This document shows positions 1 to 12,230 of a DNA stretch of 64,000 nucleotides, in pieces. The DNA is from Diplosphaera chodatii (lineage: Eukaryota > Chlorophyta > Trebouxiophyceae > Prasiolales > Stichococcaceae). A program made the position numbers and the translations under genes. Below the pieces are notes generated by a model, which was given only the letters and a program-made list of their open reading frames with translations, was not told the origin of the DNA and did not search any database. Location of the stretch: the NCBI GenBank assembly GCA_032358165.1, contig JAALGY010000041.1, forward strand, positions 2,728,001-2,792,000, in the 5' to 3' direction. The first letter of the stretch is position 1. Each line of letters begins with the position of its first letter.

Positions 1-17
1 TGCCGCAGCCACCACTG

Positions 18-126
18 ATGCCCGCGACGCTTGCGTCACAAATCCGGCAAGTCAGCAGGAGAGGCAGCCACGGCAGCCTCGCAGCACAACAGCAGTCCAC
101 GGCCGCTGGCAGCGGCGTGGTCCTTT

Positions 127-164
<38 letters not shown>

Positions 165-3100
165 CATGGTCAGGATCAACATCCTGCAGCGTGGCCAGCT
201 GTGTCCGTTGTCCTCCCTGTCAAGGGGCAGCGCCCCCACAGCAGCGATGCGTGGGCGTCGCAGCTCGCACTGCACTACGGTGCGGCTCCATACATCCGGC
301 CAACCCGAACTGTTGCTTGGTGGCATACGATGCTGAAGGCGACATTATTGGAAGTTGACGGCAGCTAATAAACAGTGCAGTATCGCCGCCTGATCATGGT
401 GTGCACTGCATCCTCCCAGACGGCCCGCTGGAGTATCTGTTCGTGGCGGACGATGCTGCGGATCCGGCGTGCGCTGCGCTGCGTGCACTGTTTCTGCAGC
501 ACGAGGGTGCCAGCGCCCGCGTCGTGTTGGCGCCGCACGCGCGGCAGACCAGCCAGAAGATTCAAAAGTGAGCGGCACATGATATCAGCTCTGCTGGTCG
601 GAGCTGCTTTAGTATATGGGCTGAGAACAGGACTGATCCCATACCGAGGTTTCCCTCAGACCTCGCAATTGCACAGTCATCGCAGCGGCTCTCCTTTCCT
701 TGCATACAGCATTTTGGCGGGCGTGGAAGCGGCTGGCAAGGCGGCAGAGTACATCCTGTGCCTCGATGACGACATCGTGCTGCACCCTGGGGCACTCGAA
801 GAGCTGATCGCGGGCCTCGCAGCCGATGACAGCTGCTTCATGGCAACAGGCGAGGAAGCCATTCTACGTACTCAGGCTGGCCTGCATGCGCTGAGGCGTG
901 CGCCACAGTATGCCATGGCATCTTTAACACTGCACTGCAACAGTATGAAGCATGTATCAACCATACATCTCGTGGTGTAGCGGTGAGAGTTTTCACCAGC
1001 ATCGTCACTACCTATGTCTCCAGGGTACCCCTTCGACGTGCCGCCTGCTGGCGCTGGCATGCTCACGCATTGCATGCTGGCGTACCACCTGCCGCTGCTG
1101 ATCGCCTTCTCCATAAGGTGCCTGCTTCAACCACATGGCATCGCTTGTGCACACTGCCAAACCACCAGACAATAGCTGTGGAACAATGCAACGCCTGTTT
1201 GGTTGGCCATGATTGCGAAAACCCCCACACGGCAACCTGCCGGGGTGCAGGCAGCGAACCAGCTTTGTGTGGGGCGGCTGCATGCTGTTTCCCGCGGACG
1301 CACTTCGATCCGGCGCGCACGGCATCCTCCAGGTAGTCGACAGGGCAAGCCAGCAAATGACCTGTACCATGTGAAAGACCATCGTCGATTGCAGGGCTGC
1401 ACAGCCTACCAGCGCAGCTGTTTGATATGACTCGCGCATGCATCATATACTGGCAGCTTTGTTGCTGAAATCGCATGTCTGCAGGTATGACGCAGTCGTT
1501 GCCGTGCGGGAAGCTGCCTCTGACAGTGCGGTCACACAATATCACCTTCTCACGCGCAGGCGTGGGCCGAGGGCGGCTACTCAGACGACCTGATCGTTGC
1601 GGCAAAGTGCGGAGAGGCTGGGCTGCGGGTCCTGTGTCCGTCCTCGGCAGTCTTCCGCCAGACGCTGGTAAGCGCCGGCAGTCACCTGTAATCTGACAAG
1701 TGCATATGGGTGGCGTTCGTAGGCTGGACAGCAACTCTGCTGCATGTGAAAGCGGCAACCCCGACGCCAGTGCTAGCAGCCTGACAGGCTTGGGACCTGT
1801 GCGTGCACTGCTGACAGCCGGCCAGGCATCTTGAACAGCTGCTATGTGCGCTCTGGTGCGTCAGGCGGCGGGCCCGCCGTTCGCGACCTACTGGAACTAC
1901 CTGCGGCGGCAGCTGTTCGTGATGGACACCTATGCGTCGGCGCACAACCGGCGGGTGAACCACACCATGCTGGCGCTGCACGCGTACCTGTCCTGGGCCG
2001 CGGTGCTGCCGCTGCTCACAGGTACAGAACTAAGGAACTGGCCGGTCACAGCAACAGCAGGACTGGACTGCTGCTAGGGATCTGTCAGACCCTCACCGCC
2101 TCAAGAGCATCAACTTCATGGGTGTGGACATCACACAGTCGCACCGCGACGTTTACCACCTTACAGCGTTCTGGTGCAGGCACGGGCTGTGCGACCAGAC
2201 CCTCGGGGGTTTCTATTTCCTGCCACCCAAGGAGGTGTCACCGCAAGCAAGATGATATCTGAGGCGTGTTGGGTCAATGCAGCGTGCGCGCGGCTGGCGG
2301 TGTGGGGCGCCCAGGTGGCGCTGCTGCCGACGCAGCAGGTGTACGGCGGCCCGGGCACCTCCTGGGACTGGCTCGCCCGCTTCAGCGGCGCGGCGGCAGC
2401 CGCCCCGCCGACACAGCCAGGTCTGCCTCGCGTCGGCCACTCTCGCTGCGCGCCCTGCGCTGGGCGTGTCCCCACAGCATGGCGCATGCTGTGTTGCAGT
2501 ATCGTTTGTGCCGGTGTACGATGTTGTGTTGCTGTTCTGTAGGCGGTGGGTTGGAGGCGGCCGCGGGATCGGTCGGCAGCTCGGCGGCGGCGGCGGCATC
2601 CGTGGCGGCCTGCCTCCTGGCGTTCGCCTGCGCCGCCCTCGCGCTGCGGTGGATGACAGGCGAGCGCCCCACATGCAGTGCTGGTCCACACCACATGCCC
2701 GCCTGCAATGCCTGAGCACGCCCAGTTGCAGCAACGGCTGAGCTACTGGCTGCTTTGATGCCCGGCGCCCGGTGCCTTGCTCCCTGCGCCCTGCCCCGCC
2801 AAGCCCAGATGAACTTGCGCAAACCTGCAGGTATTGTGCTGGCGCTGCTGGCGGCGCTGAACCCTGACGACAAGTCGCCGGCCCGGCTGTCCGCCTTCAA
2901 CTGGACCAAGGTGGAGTATTTCATAAATCAACCCTGACCGTGTGAGATCCATCTTCCTGGACGCAATACTCAGAAATCTACATCGCATGTGTCACAGCAT
3001 TTGGCGCCCGTGTGCGCCCAGTCAGGGGACATGCGCCGAGGCGCGTAACTGCCGCTGCAGGTGTGGGCAGGGTTCGTGGCGAACAACGCGCTGCTGCCGC

Positions 3101-3222
3101 TGTGCGCCGCCTACACGTTCCTGGGCCCCAGCGTCGCGTGGAGCGGCACCCGCTACTGGAAGCAGCGCGGGCGGGTGGTGCAGGTGCAGCGGATGCGGAC
3201 GCCCGGGAAGGCCGAAGGCTGA
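18..3222 (+). CDS. Ceramide glucosyltransferase (GT21), 11 exons, 495 aa from first ATG
   Basis: Transfers glucose from UDP-glucose to ceramide, making glucosylceramide at ER/Golgi membranes. Exons fit in phase: 18-279, 420-567, 710-849, 1024-1117, 1251-1332, 1560-1667, 1865-2021, 2283-2420, 2543-2659, 2831-2910, 3061-3222 (TGA). GT-A motifs appear in family order: VSVVLPVKG (D1 region), FVADD, CLDDDIVLHPG near residue 156, FVWGGCM, GGYSDDLIVAAKC and TYWNYLRRQLFVMDTY, followed by hydrophobic C-terminal segments and WSGTRYWKQRG. Two introns (850-1023 and 2660-2830) use GC donors. Exon 1 carries a 12-CAG run read as poly-Ala. No in-frame stop lies upstream of ATG 18 in the window, so the true N-terminus, including the usual first membrane segment, may lie outside. 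The family call is secure; exon 2283-2420 is weakest, supported by phase and hydrophobicity. Confidence 0.92.
127..162 (+). repeat. (CAG)12 microsatellite, read as poly-Ala
   Basis: Twelve perfect CAG units inside exon 1 of the ceramide glucosyltransferase. The gene frame reads GCA, giving an alanine tract between the N-terminal tail and the first catalytic motif. Length polymorphism is likely. Confidence 0.9.
850..1023 (+). other. GC-AG intron in the glucosyltransferase gene
   Basis: The exon ends ...ATGGCAACAG and the intron begins GCGAGG. The acceptor CTCCAG restores the frame to Y-P-F-D-V, which matches the family after the conserved T-G. No GT donor nearby keeps the frame. Confidence 0.8.
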
Positions 3223-3864
3223 GGCGGGGCGGAAGCCGTTCAGTTGTCAGTGACCTGGGTATTACCAGCTCCGTGCTTTGTCATGAACTGGCATGATTGA
3301 TGAGAGATCCCAGTTTTGGCAGTTCTGGCGAAGCAAGGAGAGCAGCAGTGGTTTATGTTGGCAGCAAGATTGCAAAGGGCATTCTTCATCATGGTGACGA
3401 ACAACGTGTATTCTCATTTTCAGCAATGCTGCAGACTATTCGGAGACAAGTCAACTATCAGAGCTGAGGGATGCAAAACCAAGCGCTGCAAGACTGCAAC
3501 CAGTCGCCTGAGTCTGATCAGCATAACGTACCCTACCAACAGCAAGCAACCGTGTCTGTCGGACAAAATGCCGAGACGGATTCGGCGGGAAGTAGTGCAT
3601 CATAGTGCCCAAGCTATGCAAATGCTACCTACACTTCACTCACGCACAGCGACCGCGCTGTGCTGAGTGATATGCTCTAATACCTACACTGTTAGCAGAC
3701 TCGCCTCTGCATGCTTCTGGCTCTCAAACCAGGGTACTGACTACATGGGCCACACGGCCTGACTGCAGCGTTGCAGGTCAGTCTGCCGGGGCCGTCACCA
3801 AATCAGGTGGCTGCCTCCGCCATCACCGGCACTGCCAGTAAAACTTGTCCTTCCTGCACATCGA
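3223..3864. other. Convergent 3' intergenic region
   Basis: This lies between the stop of the glucosyltransferase (+) and the presumed 3' end of the secreted Ig-like gene (-). It holds short ORFs without recognisable domains. It probably contains both 3' UTRs and perhaps a last small exon of the minus-strand gene, whose 3' boundary is uncertain. Confidence 0.4.
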
Positions 3865-5327
3865 TCAGCAGCAAACATCACGACACCGCAGCGACCCAGA
3901 CACCGCCAGTCCGGTCACAGGTCGCAGGCCAACACCGTGCAGTGGGGTCGCGCCAGTTGACAGTGTGCTGTGAGCAGAACCGAGGGTGGAGGTGCCGCAC
4001 CTGCGGCACTTGGCGCTGCCGATGCATTCGCTGTTGGGCCACCGGCGGTCGACGCACGGCCGCCCGGGCCGCCCGCAGCGCGCGCCGGCGCCGCCGCACT
4101 GCCCGAAGCGCGGCACGAACAGCCGGGCGGCGCGCGGCCTGGCGGTCTTGGCGGGGGCCGCGGCCACGCGGAAGCGCCTGCAGCATGGGTCGGCCGGCTT
4201 GTGAGGTGGAAGCCAGACCCGCATGCCTCGTGCACGAGCGGGCCGCTCCCTCAGCTGCCGCAAGGGGATGCCGACTCGAGCTGCTGCACAGGTTCAGGGC
4301 AGCTGCGCCTCATGACGGCATTCCGGCGGTGCGTCTTGTTGCACAGAAGATGCAGCTGTCCAGTGCACCCGGCGGCATAGCCCACCTGGTGGCCACAAAG
4401 GGCCTGAAGTTGCGGCCGGCGCCTCGGAACGTGACCACGACCGACAGGCTGTGCTGCCCGGGCCTCAGGCGGCCAAGCGGCAGCCGGAATGGCGAGGTGT
4501 TGCGCTTCAGGCCTGCAGCAGCAGCGCGCTCGGGGGTCACATGCCGCATGTGCCGTACGCAGCCAAGGCTGTCATGTGGCGTCAAACTGTGGATGGCGAC
4601 AGCTGGATGTCGATGTGTGCACATCGCCTCGCTGGCATGATGCAACGACACACATCCACCTGGCCCTCGTCATTTATGCACGTCACCAAGCTAGACTTGG
4701 TCGCAAGTGTCGAGCTGTTGCTGTTGCCCGTCGCACAACTGACTCGCCTATAGGCGCCCTTCTGTGGAGCGGGTCGTCGAGGTAGTAGCGGGCGGACGCG
4801 ACCCACACCGTGCGCGGGAACAGGATGCCGTGGGAACACACGTGCACCACGCCATACAGGCTGCCGCTGCGGCTGACGAGCGCATTGCTGCGCAGCTGCA
4901 CACACAGGGAGACAGACCTCCAGCAGAGCTCTGCTACGCAGTGTTTCGAGCCCACAGACGTGCTGTATCAGGTGAGCATCATCATCAGGTCGGTATGATG
5001 AAATGCAATTTGAAATGGTGCCCGGAGAGAGCAGGATAATCAGACAGACGGTGTGCTCACGGGGGATTTGGCGCCGCCAAAGCTGCTGTCGCCCCGCTTG
5101 GTCAGGTCGAACGCGTAGCAGGAGGACGCCTGCGGAGTGTAAACAGGCAAGTATGGGCTCATTCGCTGGATCGGCAGAATTTGGCACCGGTGCAGCATGT
5201 CGGCACTGCAGAGACGCAATCTGACCTGCTTCGGCGCCGACTCTACAAATGGTAGCACTACCAGGGCCACCAGAACTGCGAGCGTCGCAAGGACGGCCAG
5301 CCTGGACTGCCGCTGCACCGCCGGCAT
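3865..5327 (-). CDS. Signal-anchored secreted protein with Ig-like and Cys-rich segments
   Basis: Function unknown. Exons read on the minus strand: 5327-5226, 5129-5061, 4895-4748, 4512-4386, then from 4177 leftward; phases agree at every junction. Residues 1-34 form a signal peptide or anchor (basic start, then leucine/valine core ending in VESAPKQ). Exons 3-4 look like a beta-sandwich: ...YYLDDPLHRRAPI, then NTSPFRLPLG..LRPGQHSLSVVVTF, the pattern of Ig-like domains in secreted bacterial and algal proteins. Exon 5 is Cys-rich (GQCGGAG.RCG..G.PCVD...NSECIG..KCRRC). The intron after exon 3 has a GC donor (TATAG/GCGAGT). The 3' end is unsure: the open frame stops at 3865, but a donor at 4000 would lead to further exons. 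It likely acts in the secretory pathway or cell wall, by inference from the signal sequence only. Confidence 0.6.
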
Positions 5328-6393
5328 GGCGTCTGCAGACGTGCAGAAATTCACATGTTAGCACACCACAGTGTGGTCGATCGATCCTCAGTTCTCGCAC
5401 AGACCTGTCTGTGCCATCTAAAGATCCTTCCCGTGGCAATGCTGCAGTCACATCGCACCCCAAGCTACGGCAAACTCGTTCATCGATCATGCTGACAGAG
5501 CTCTTTGGGCTGCGATATGCGAGGGAGCGATTACACAGCACTGCAGCCACGCATGCCCGGACACTGTTGCTGCACAGCGCAGGCACCAGTATCGAGGCAG
5601 ACATGGTGCTTTTGAAGGGCATGAGACCAGTTGCCGCTAGAGAGCTGAAATCAAGGGGGCAACGCGTCAGCCCAAAATTGACTCATTTCGGCACGACATG
5701 CTGTACGTCAAACCGCTGCCGTCCCCAGCCCACCACCAGGGCACACCTATCGAGCGGAGCAGAGGAGGCAGCCCGGCATGTGCCGTGTAATCTGCAGGCT
5801 GCGATTATCTCCGTCAGCTATGGCTCCCGCTGTAACACCAACAGGCGCTGCGCAACAGGCCACGCCGCTCAATTGCCCTGCGGCCTCGTTGTGGCTGCTA
5901 CTCGGTGATCCTGCACGTGCAGCCGGCGTGCGGTGTAAGTTGGACCCTGTGCCGCGTCTGGAGTGATCTGCAGAGGGCACAAGGGGCCCAGTAGCCCCGT
6001 TCTGGCGCATTTGCATTCCCCCGGCAGTGGGCATGTCGCATGCAACATCAAATATCCTGTGGCAGGTTGCCGCTTGTCTGTTGACCGTGTCCACCATCAA
6101 CAAACATACGACATCGCGTCAGTAACGCAAGCCTCAACTAATCAGGAGCGGCCTGACGGCGTTGTCGCTGCACACTCGGTCCTGGAAATAGGTGGTCAAC
6201 CTGCCACGTCAGAACGCCTCAAGCAGCGTGTTCCTGCGGAGTCACAGCTGAAGCTGATTCAGTGTTCGGTAGGTGCCAAGCCTTACATTGGACGCTGCAG
6301 AGGGTCGACGGGGCTGAGTGTTGCACACGAGCAAACCTCAGCGGACACGCACAGCGGCACTTGCAGCGGGCACCCAGCAGCAGCTGTGCAACA
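5328..6393. other. Divergent promoter region (about 1.07 kb)
   Basis: Gene-free by my reading, between divergently transcribed starts at 5327 (-) and 6394 (+), so it must hold both promoters and 5' UTRs. I saw no clear TATA box or repeated element. Confidence 0.4.
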
Positions 6394-9300
6394 ATGCTGC
6401 GCAACACAGCGGGCAGCTGCATCGGCATCTATATGGCATTGCTGTGCCTGGCCAGCACCGCAGCGACAGCTGCACCGCACCCGCCGCAGCCATGTGGGAC
6501 GCTGGACCTAAGCTCACCGCTCACCCAGCACTGCTTCCCGGCAGACGGTAAGCGCATCATGTTATGGACTGGAAGCATGATGAGCACACTCTGTGGAAGG
6601 GAGGCTGTGCAGGGCCGTTCGCAGCTCAGTCTTGGGCCTGCCCGGTCATAAGGAATGGACCTTTGCCTTCAGCTGCCCACTGCGGACGGTGAGACGATGG
6701 ATGCATTGCACGGTGCGCAGGCAGCCACCACTTTGTTTGCTGCGAGGCCATCGCCACGCCCGACAACGACGCGTCGCCGCACGGCAACCGCAACCCGCTG
6801 GCGGACGCCATCGCCCGCGCCTCCAGCGCCGACAACCCGTCCTGGTGCACCTGCTCCGAGGAGGTGGGCTGATGCAGTAGCGTCCTGTTGCTTCTAGGCG
6901 GCGTTGTTTCTGCGCCTGAAAGGCAGTGCTGGCAAGCCCGACTGCGGCCGGTAGCACCCGTGAGGCAGTGCTGACGTCGGTTGCATGGCAGGCGGCTGCT
7001 CCATGTGGCTTCTTGTTGTGATGTGCTGCGACGTGTCGTGATCGCATGTGGTCACATGCCGCAGATCTGCACGCAGCAGCTGCGCGGCAGGGTGGCCTGG
7101 AACATGCAGGGCACGGGCTGGAAGGGCTACCGGCCGCGCTCTGGCGATGCCTTCGTCTGACAGACGACATGCACACTGCGCCACATGGCGGGGGCCCTGG
7201 CAGCTGCACTGTGAGAGTTACGTATCCTGAGCACGCACCGACATCTGACTGACATGCAGCAGTGAGGACTGCTATTGTTTCTGACCTGCCTGGTTGCGTC
7301 TGGGTTTGCGTCTAGTCCGGGCGCAGGTGTACAACATCAGGGCGTTACTGTTTTGCGTTTTGTGGGGTGTGCTTTTATGGTCACTGAGCCGCTGCCATTG
7401 TGGTCAAGGTCCCATACAGTCGCAGTCTGCATCCAGAATACATCCCTGCACAGTGCCGTACCCAGCTGAAGCTGGGCTGGCAGCTCTGGGGAAGCTTGCT
7501 CCTCCGGGAGCATCCATGACAAGAACTGGCTACAGGCTCGGCAGAGCCAGAACCCAACCAGAAGTCAGCTTCAACCAGCAAGTGTTGACGTTCGCACATT
7601 ACAGAGCATTCTTTGCGCGCATTGCAGCCTTCCTGCAGCTTACAGATCGCCTGCGATTGACACCGAAGGTGCAACAGCGGCTGCACTTGCTCTCTCCAAT
7701 TAGCGTCGGCAATATGTCAGACCTGCTCGCAACCAAACCCGGATCCGAGGCCGCCCCTGCCGTCACGCTGCTGGCCAAGGTGCGCCATGTTGCTATGCTG
7801 TGCATGTCGATTCTGCGCATCATGCAGGTCCGTAGTGCCAGATGTTAACGTGGATGCCACCTTACGTTCAAGCATCTGCAAATTCTGCACATGCGACACG
7901 CAAGAGGCACTCCTGCTGCCTGCAGGTCAAGGCGACGCCGGCGGTGAGTGCGCCATGGGCTGCCGGATCCTGCATGCCTTGCACGCCATTGCGCTGAGCC
8001 CTGCAGTGCAGCACACGTCCGCAAGCTCTGCTCATGAATCGTGCTTCAAGTGCAGGTGGGAACGCTCTACGATGACCTGATCCGCAATGCCAAGGTGAGG
8101 GCAATGCTGTGCACCTAGCGTGCCTAGCAGCATTGCACCCTATCCTGTTGCACTGGGAGCAAACCGTCTGATATGTGGCGCAGGGTCTGGTGTTCATGTC
8201 GACCTGGAAGGCCGGCTTGATGTACGTGGGCGGCCAGGTGCGGCCTTGCAGCACTGCGACAACGAAAGCCATGCATCTTGCTTGCATGCACACGCAATGA
8301 TGCGCACAGCAGCAGCGCCGAGGCCGCCTCGTGCGCCCGTCGAGCCGCTGCACATGCCGGGAGCAGCAAGCGAGCCGTGCTGGCTGAGCGGCGCCTGGTC
8401 CTGAGGTCTGATGTGCTGTGTCGTGCAGTTGGGCAGCGGGTTTGTGGTGTCGCACCTGCCGAACGGCGACTGGAGCGCCCCGGCCTTCTTCAAGTGGCAT
8501 GCCGCAGGCGGCGGCATCACTCTGGGTGCGTGCGCATGCAGCAGTGCGATTGGTGTTGTTGACCGATCCTGTGAGCCAACGTATGTCTCATCTGTTGCTG
8601 GTACGACTGACGGTCAATCAGTGACAATGCCGCTGCTGCAGGCATCAGCAGGGCCGAGACGGTGATCGTGCTGAACACCGAAAAGTGAGCTGCGCTCTAT
8701 CTGCTTCTCAGACCTGCGCTCGCCCTCTGCCTATCAGGACCAAACAATGGCAGATGGCCGCATTGCCTGCAGCATTACGGCGCATCCCTGATCCATGTGA
8801 GATGAGGTCCCCGTCTTGTTTGGGTATCACACATGCTCGTCTGGCTGCTGCAGTGCCCTGGCGCAGTACCAGAGCCCCGACATGGACTTCAAGTTTGGCG
8901 CCGGGCTGAGCGTCGACTACGTCAAGCCTGACGGTGGGCCCAAGCGATGTGGGGCTTCGCAGCAGTCGGCACGCCTGCAGCATCAGTTTGATCGCAGACA
9001 CCGCGCCCATGGCGTGTTGTCAGTACTGTCAGTGCAGTCAGCAGGGAAGCGGCCGGCACTTAAGACGGTGCGAACATGTGGTGGTGATGGGTTCGGGTTT
9101 GAGAGGTGTTTCCGTCTTATGAAGCAGATATGGAGGGAGGCAGCCTCAAGGCGCACATCAGCAGCGGCGACCGCGACGCCTTTGTGTTCAATTTTGCAAA
9201 GGTGCGGGTGGGGCGGCGCGATGCACCGCAGCCATGCAGGATCGCATGGGCCGTGTCGACGCTTGAGTGGACTGTATCACCATGTCACGCATACCTGCTG

Positions 9301-9982
9301 CACCAGAGCACATTTTAGGGCAGCCAGCCATGCATGCTGACACCTGGTTGCTGCCTGCTCCAGGGGCTGCTGTTCGACCTCACCATCACAGGTGAGCGGC
9401 CAGGCGCCTGTGCATGCTCCGTGCACTGCTTTTGCGCCCCGAATGAGCCCTCCACTCCATAGGTCATCCCGGCTGTCGGACTTCAGATGCTGCAGTTTCA
9501 ATTGTCGGCAGCAACCTGAGTTGCGCAGCCGGCGTGTCCTGCAGGCGGCGTCACGACCTCCGACGCCAGCACCAATGCCAAGGTGTACCCGCAGCAGCCG
9601 GGCATCACACCCGACCGCATCCTGGCCGGGCAGGTGCGATTATTACCCTGAACAACAGAATGCGCAGAACGCCCGAGCGCCCAGGAGCGTCTGCTGCCGG
9701 AAGGATGGTTGCGGCCATCGCTGCTGCCTCACTATGTTGGGCAGGCGCCAGTCCGCCGCGGCTGACACTGTCACACGGCGGGCTGGGTGGCTGCCTCTGT
9801 GAAACGGCACAGGCTCGTCGTCGATTCGTCACACTGGCGCACGGTTTGCGCAGGTGCCGCACCCGCCGGTGGCGGCGCCCCTGTACAGTGTGCTGGGCGC
9901 CGGCAAGGCGCCGCCGCCCACAGCCGCCCCGACCGCAGACGCCACCGGCGGCTCGGTGCCGACGGCGCAGTACACCCTGTGA
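6394..9982 (+). CDS. SYLF/Ysc84-domain protein with signal peptide and Cys-rich N-domain, about 361 aa
   Basis: SYLF domains bind phosphoinositides or other lipids. Exons: 6394-6547, 6721-6863, 7065-about 7143, 7721-7779, 7926-7943, 8056-8094, 8184-8237, 8429-8525, 8642-8684, 8854-8933, 9128-9201, 9364-9391, 9545-9633, 9854-9982. All joins are in phase; the end of exon 3 is the one guess and would need a GC donor. The N-terminus is a hydrophobic signal peptide, then a Cys-rich block (HHFVCCEAI, WCTCSEEICTQQL, VAWNMQGTGWKGY). The SYLF core is clear: GLVFMSTWKAGLMYVGGQ, GSGFVVSHLPNGDWSAP, GGGITLG, RAETVIVLNT, FKFGAGLSVD, GLLFDLTITGG. The tail is Pro/Ala/Thr-rich. Several exons are tiny (18, 28, 39, 43 nt). 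The signal peptide makes this a lumenal or secreted version, unlike cytosolic fungal Ysc84. Confidence 0.85.
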
Positions 9983-12230
9983 TGCGGCGTCCTAGTCGCG
10001 GCAGGCGGCTGTGCGCGGGGCCTGGCAATGGGGGTGCATTGGCGGAGGGGTGCAGGTGCGGATACAATGACGGCGGTTACGAGGTTGCAAATCAGCAGCC
10101 ATGCGTGATTGGACCCTGCACAGGCTGCTGGCCCTGCACACTGCTGCACATCAAACATGAGGATGTTGCCTGTGCATATTTGTGACATTCTGACATTTTC
10201 ATTGAGATGCAGTGTGTCAACATAAGACTCGCATCTCGTTTGGTTTGTAAGACCTGGCTTGTCAACCCACTTGTAAATCGGTATCCAGCTTGCGAACGCT
10301 TCACTGAAATGCAGCCCTGGCAGAGTGCAAGTGCACTTCGGGCTGCTGTGAATTGGGTTCAACCCATTGATGATGTGGAAGCACATGGCACTGATGGGCT
10401 GGCGATGATGGTTGTTATTTCCTAGCAATCACTAGCATAACAGGTGGACGACTGGCGGAATCAGGATCGTGACCTTGACTGTGCAGGTGGAACGCAATAC
10501 CATGGTGAGACGTCGGCAGCATGGCGATGATACTGTTGACAGCTCGTTTACATCTTATCAAGTGCACAACTACAGACAGACAGACTGTTCAGTGAACCCA
10601 GAAGCCGAGGAAATGAATTTGGCTGCGCAATCAGCCATAAGGGCGGTCTCAACAGTCACTGATGCGGTGTCACGACAAACCACAATGTGTGTGTCCCACA
10701 ATAATCAGAGTAAGGCCGCCCACGAACGTGTGTCTTGTTACATCCTGCTGCGCTTAGGCCACGGTGGCACCGTGGCCGCAGGCGAAGCACCCGCACCCCC
10801 GGCTGCGGCGGGCGCCCACAGTGCGTGTCCGTGTGCGGCGGCGGCCGAAGAATGGGAGCCTGTGCATAGAATCAAAAGCTTTATACACAGCTTGGGAGTA
10901 TTGACTGCTGAAGGTACAGGTCAAACAGAGTTTGCCCGGGGTTGATCGAGCACAGGCCTCCAAACCCAGCAGTGTCACGCTGCACTTCCCATCACGTCGC
11001 GATGCAACCGACCGGTCTGATGCGCAGCATTTTGACAACACGGACAGCAAACATGCGTGTGACAGCGTGTGGCAGCAGCGCGCCGGCCGACAGAGCCAGG
11101 CTATGTACAACAGCGGAAGCCGGCGAGAAGGTGACGGTGCACAGCCCGAGGCGGAGCCCCACACGGGGCTGGGTGCATGTCTGTGGCTGACGATGCTGCG
11201 AACACATGCGAATGGACAGCGGCGAAGCTGCGAGCGCATACAGGCGGGACACATTGACCCGACTCGCTGAGATGTGGCAAGGGGGACGATGGGACCGATG
11301 CTGCAAAGGCCCCGGCCGACGGAAGTGGTCTCGACTGCAATGATGAACAGCTTGGGTGCAGCGCGACGTGTTTGCAGCAAGTTGCCTGATCTTGCGTCGC
11401 ACCTGAATGCCATGGCTGTCTGGAGGGCTACGCTTCGAGAGGCTGCGCGTGCTTTCGCGAGGCAGACTGTATCAGCAGGTAGTGTTGACCTCTTCGAGGA
11501 TGTTGAGAGTGAAAAATCTGGAATGCCTCAAAAGAGATGCATTGAACGAGTGAACGGTCGGCTCAGCTGCGCGCCAGCTTCCGGCTTTGCTGCGATCATC
11601 GATTAGATCATCTGTTAGCACTGAAGACCACCCTGACGACTCCAGTGGAACCGCTTGCTCCCGTTCATTTACGGCTGCCCCATTAGCTTCTCTGCCTATC
11701 AGTACCTTCCCTTTCCTACAATGGAATGGCGAGATGCAAGCCACTTCGCCGCGCCGACTGATCACGCCTCCCCCATTGCTGCGCTCATACATACGCCCGA
11801 CAGGGTACAAAGGCCGCACAAGAGGCCAGCATGCTGCAGCATAGGGTTGCAGGGCAGCAAGGTGATCAGGCGGGTAGCAGTGCCGGGCTGATGTCGAGCT
11901 GGCACCCGTGACCTTGGTAGCACGATGCCAAGATGATGCCGCCTCCAGCCCTGGTGCCTGGAGGCAGGATGCATCGGTACGGCCCGTCGCCGTTGCCGGT
12001 GGGCCTGCCGGGCGGGGACATGGGGGTTGGGAGCAGAACGGATGCACTGCAAACGGTGACTACCCACCCTCAAACCGGCTCCCAACGCTGCTCAAACATG
12101 TTCAGGCAGCCTATCATGAGACCTGATGCCCTCTGCTTGCCCTGGGCGCCTGTCAGGACACATGCATACTGCCCACATCACATTGCGCAGTACATGGCCT
12201 GCACAGTATGGTCATGGAAGGTAAACAGCA
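9983..12230. other. Long region with no secure gene; possible minus-strand terminal exon at 10738-10859
   Basis: About 2.2 kb between the SYLF and CBP60-like genes. On the minus strand, an acceptor at 10860 opens a 122-nt frame ending ...VPPWPKRSRM-stop at 10738, with alga-like Ala/Gly composition. It could be the last exon of an unrecognised minus gene covering roughly 10.7-12.0 kb. I could not chain convincing upstream exons. A plus-strand frame at 11274-11606 is helical in composition but has no family match. Confidence 0.25.

Noticed and set aside
10754..11413. 220-codon minus-strand frame
   Set aside because: Cys/Ser/Arg-rich without recognisable motif; only its last part may overlap a real terminal exon read in another frame.
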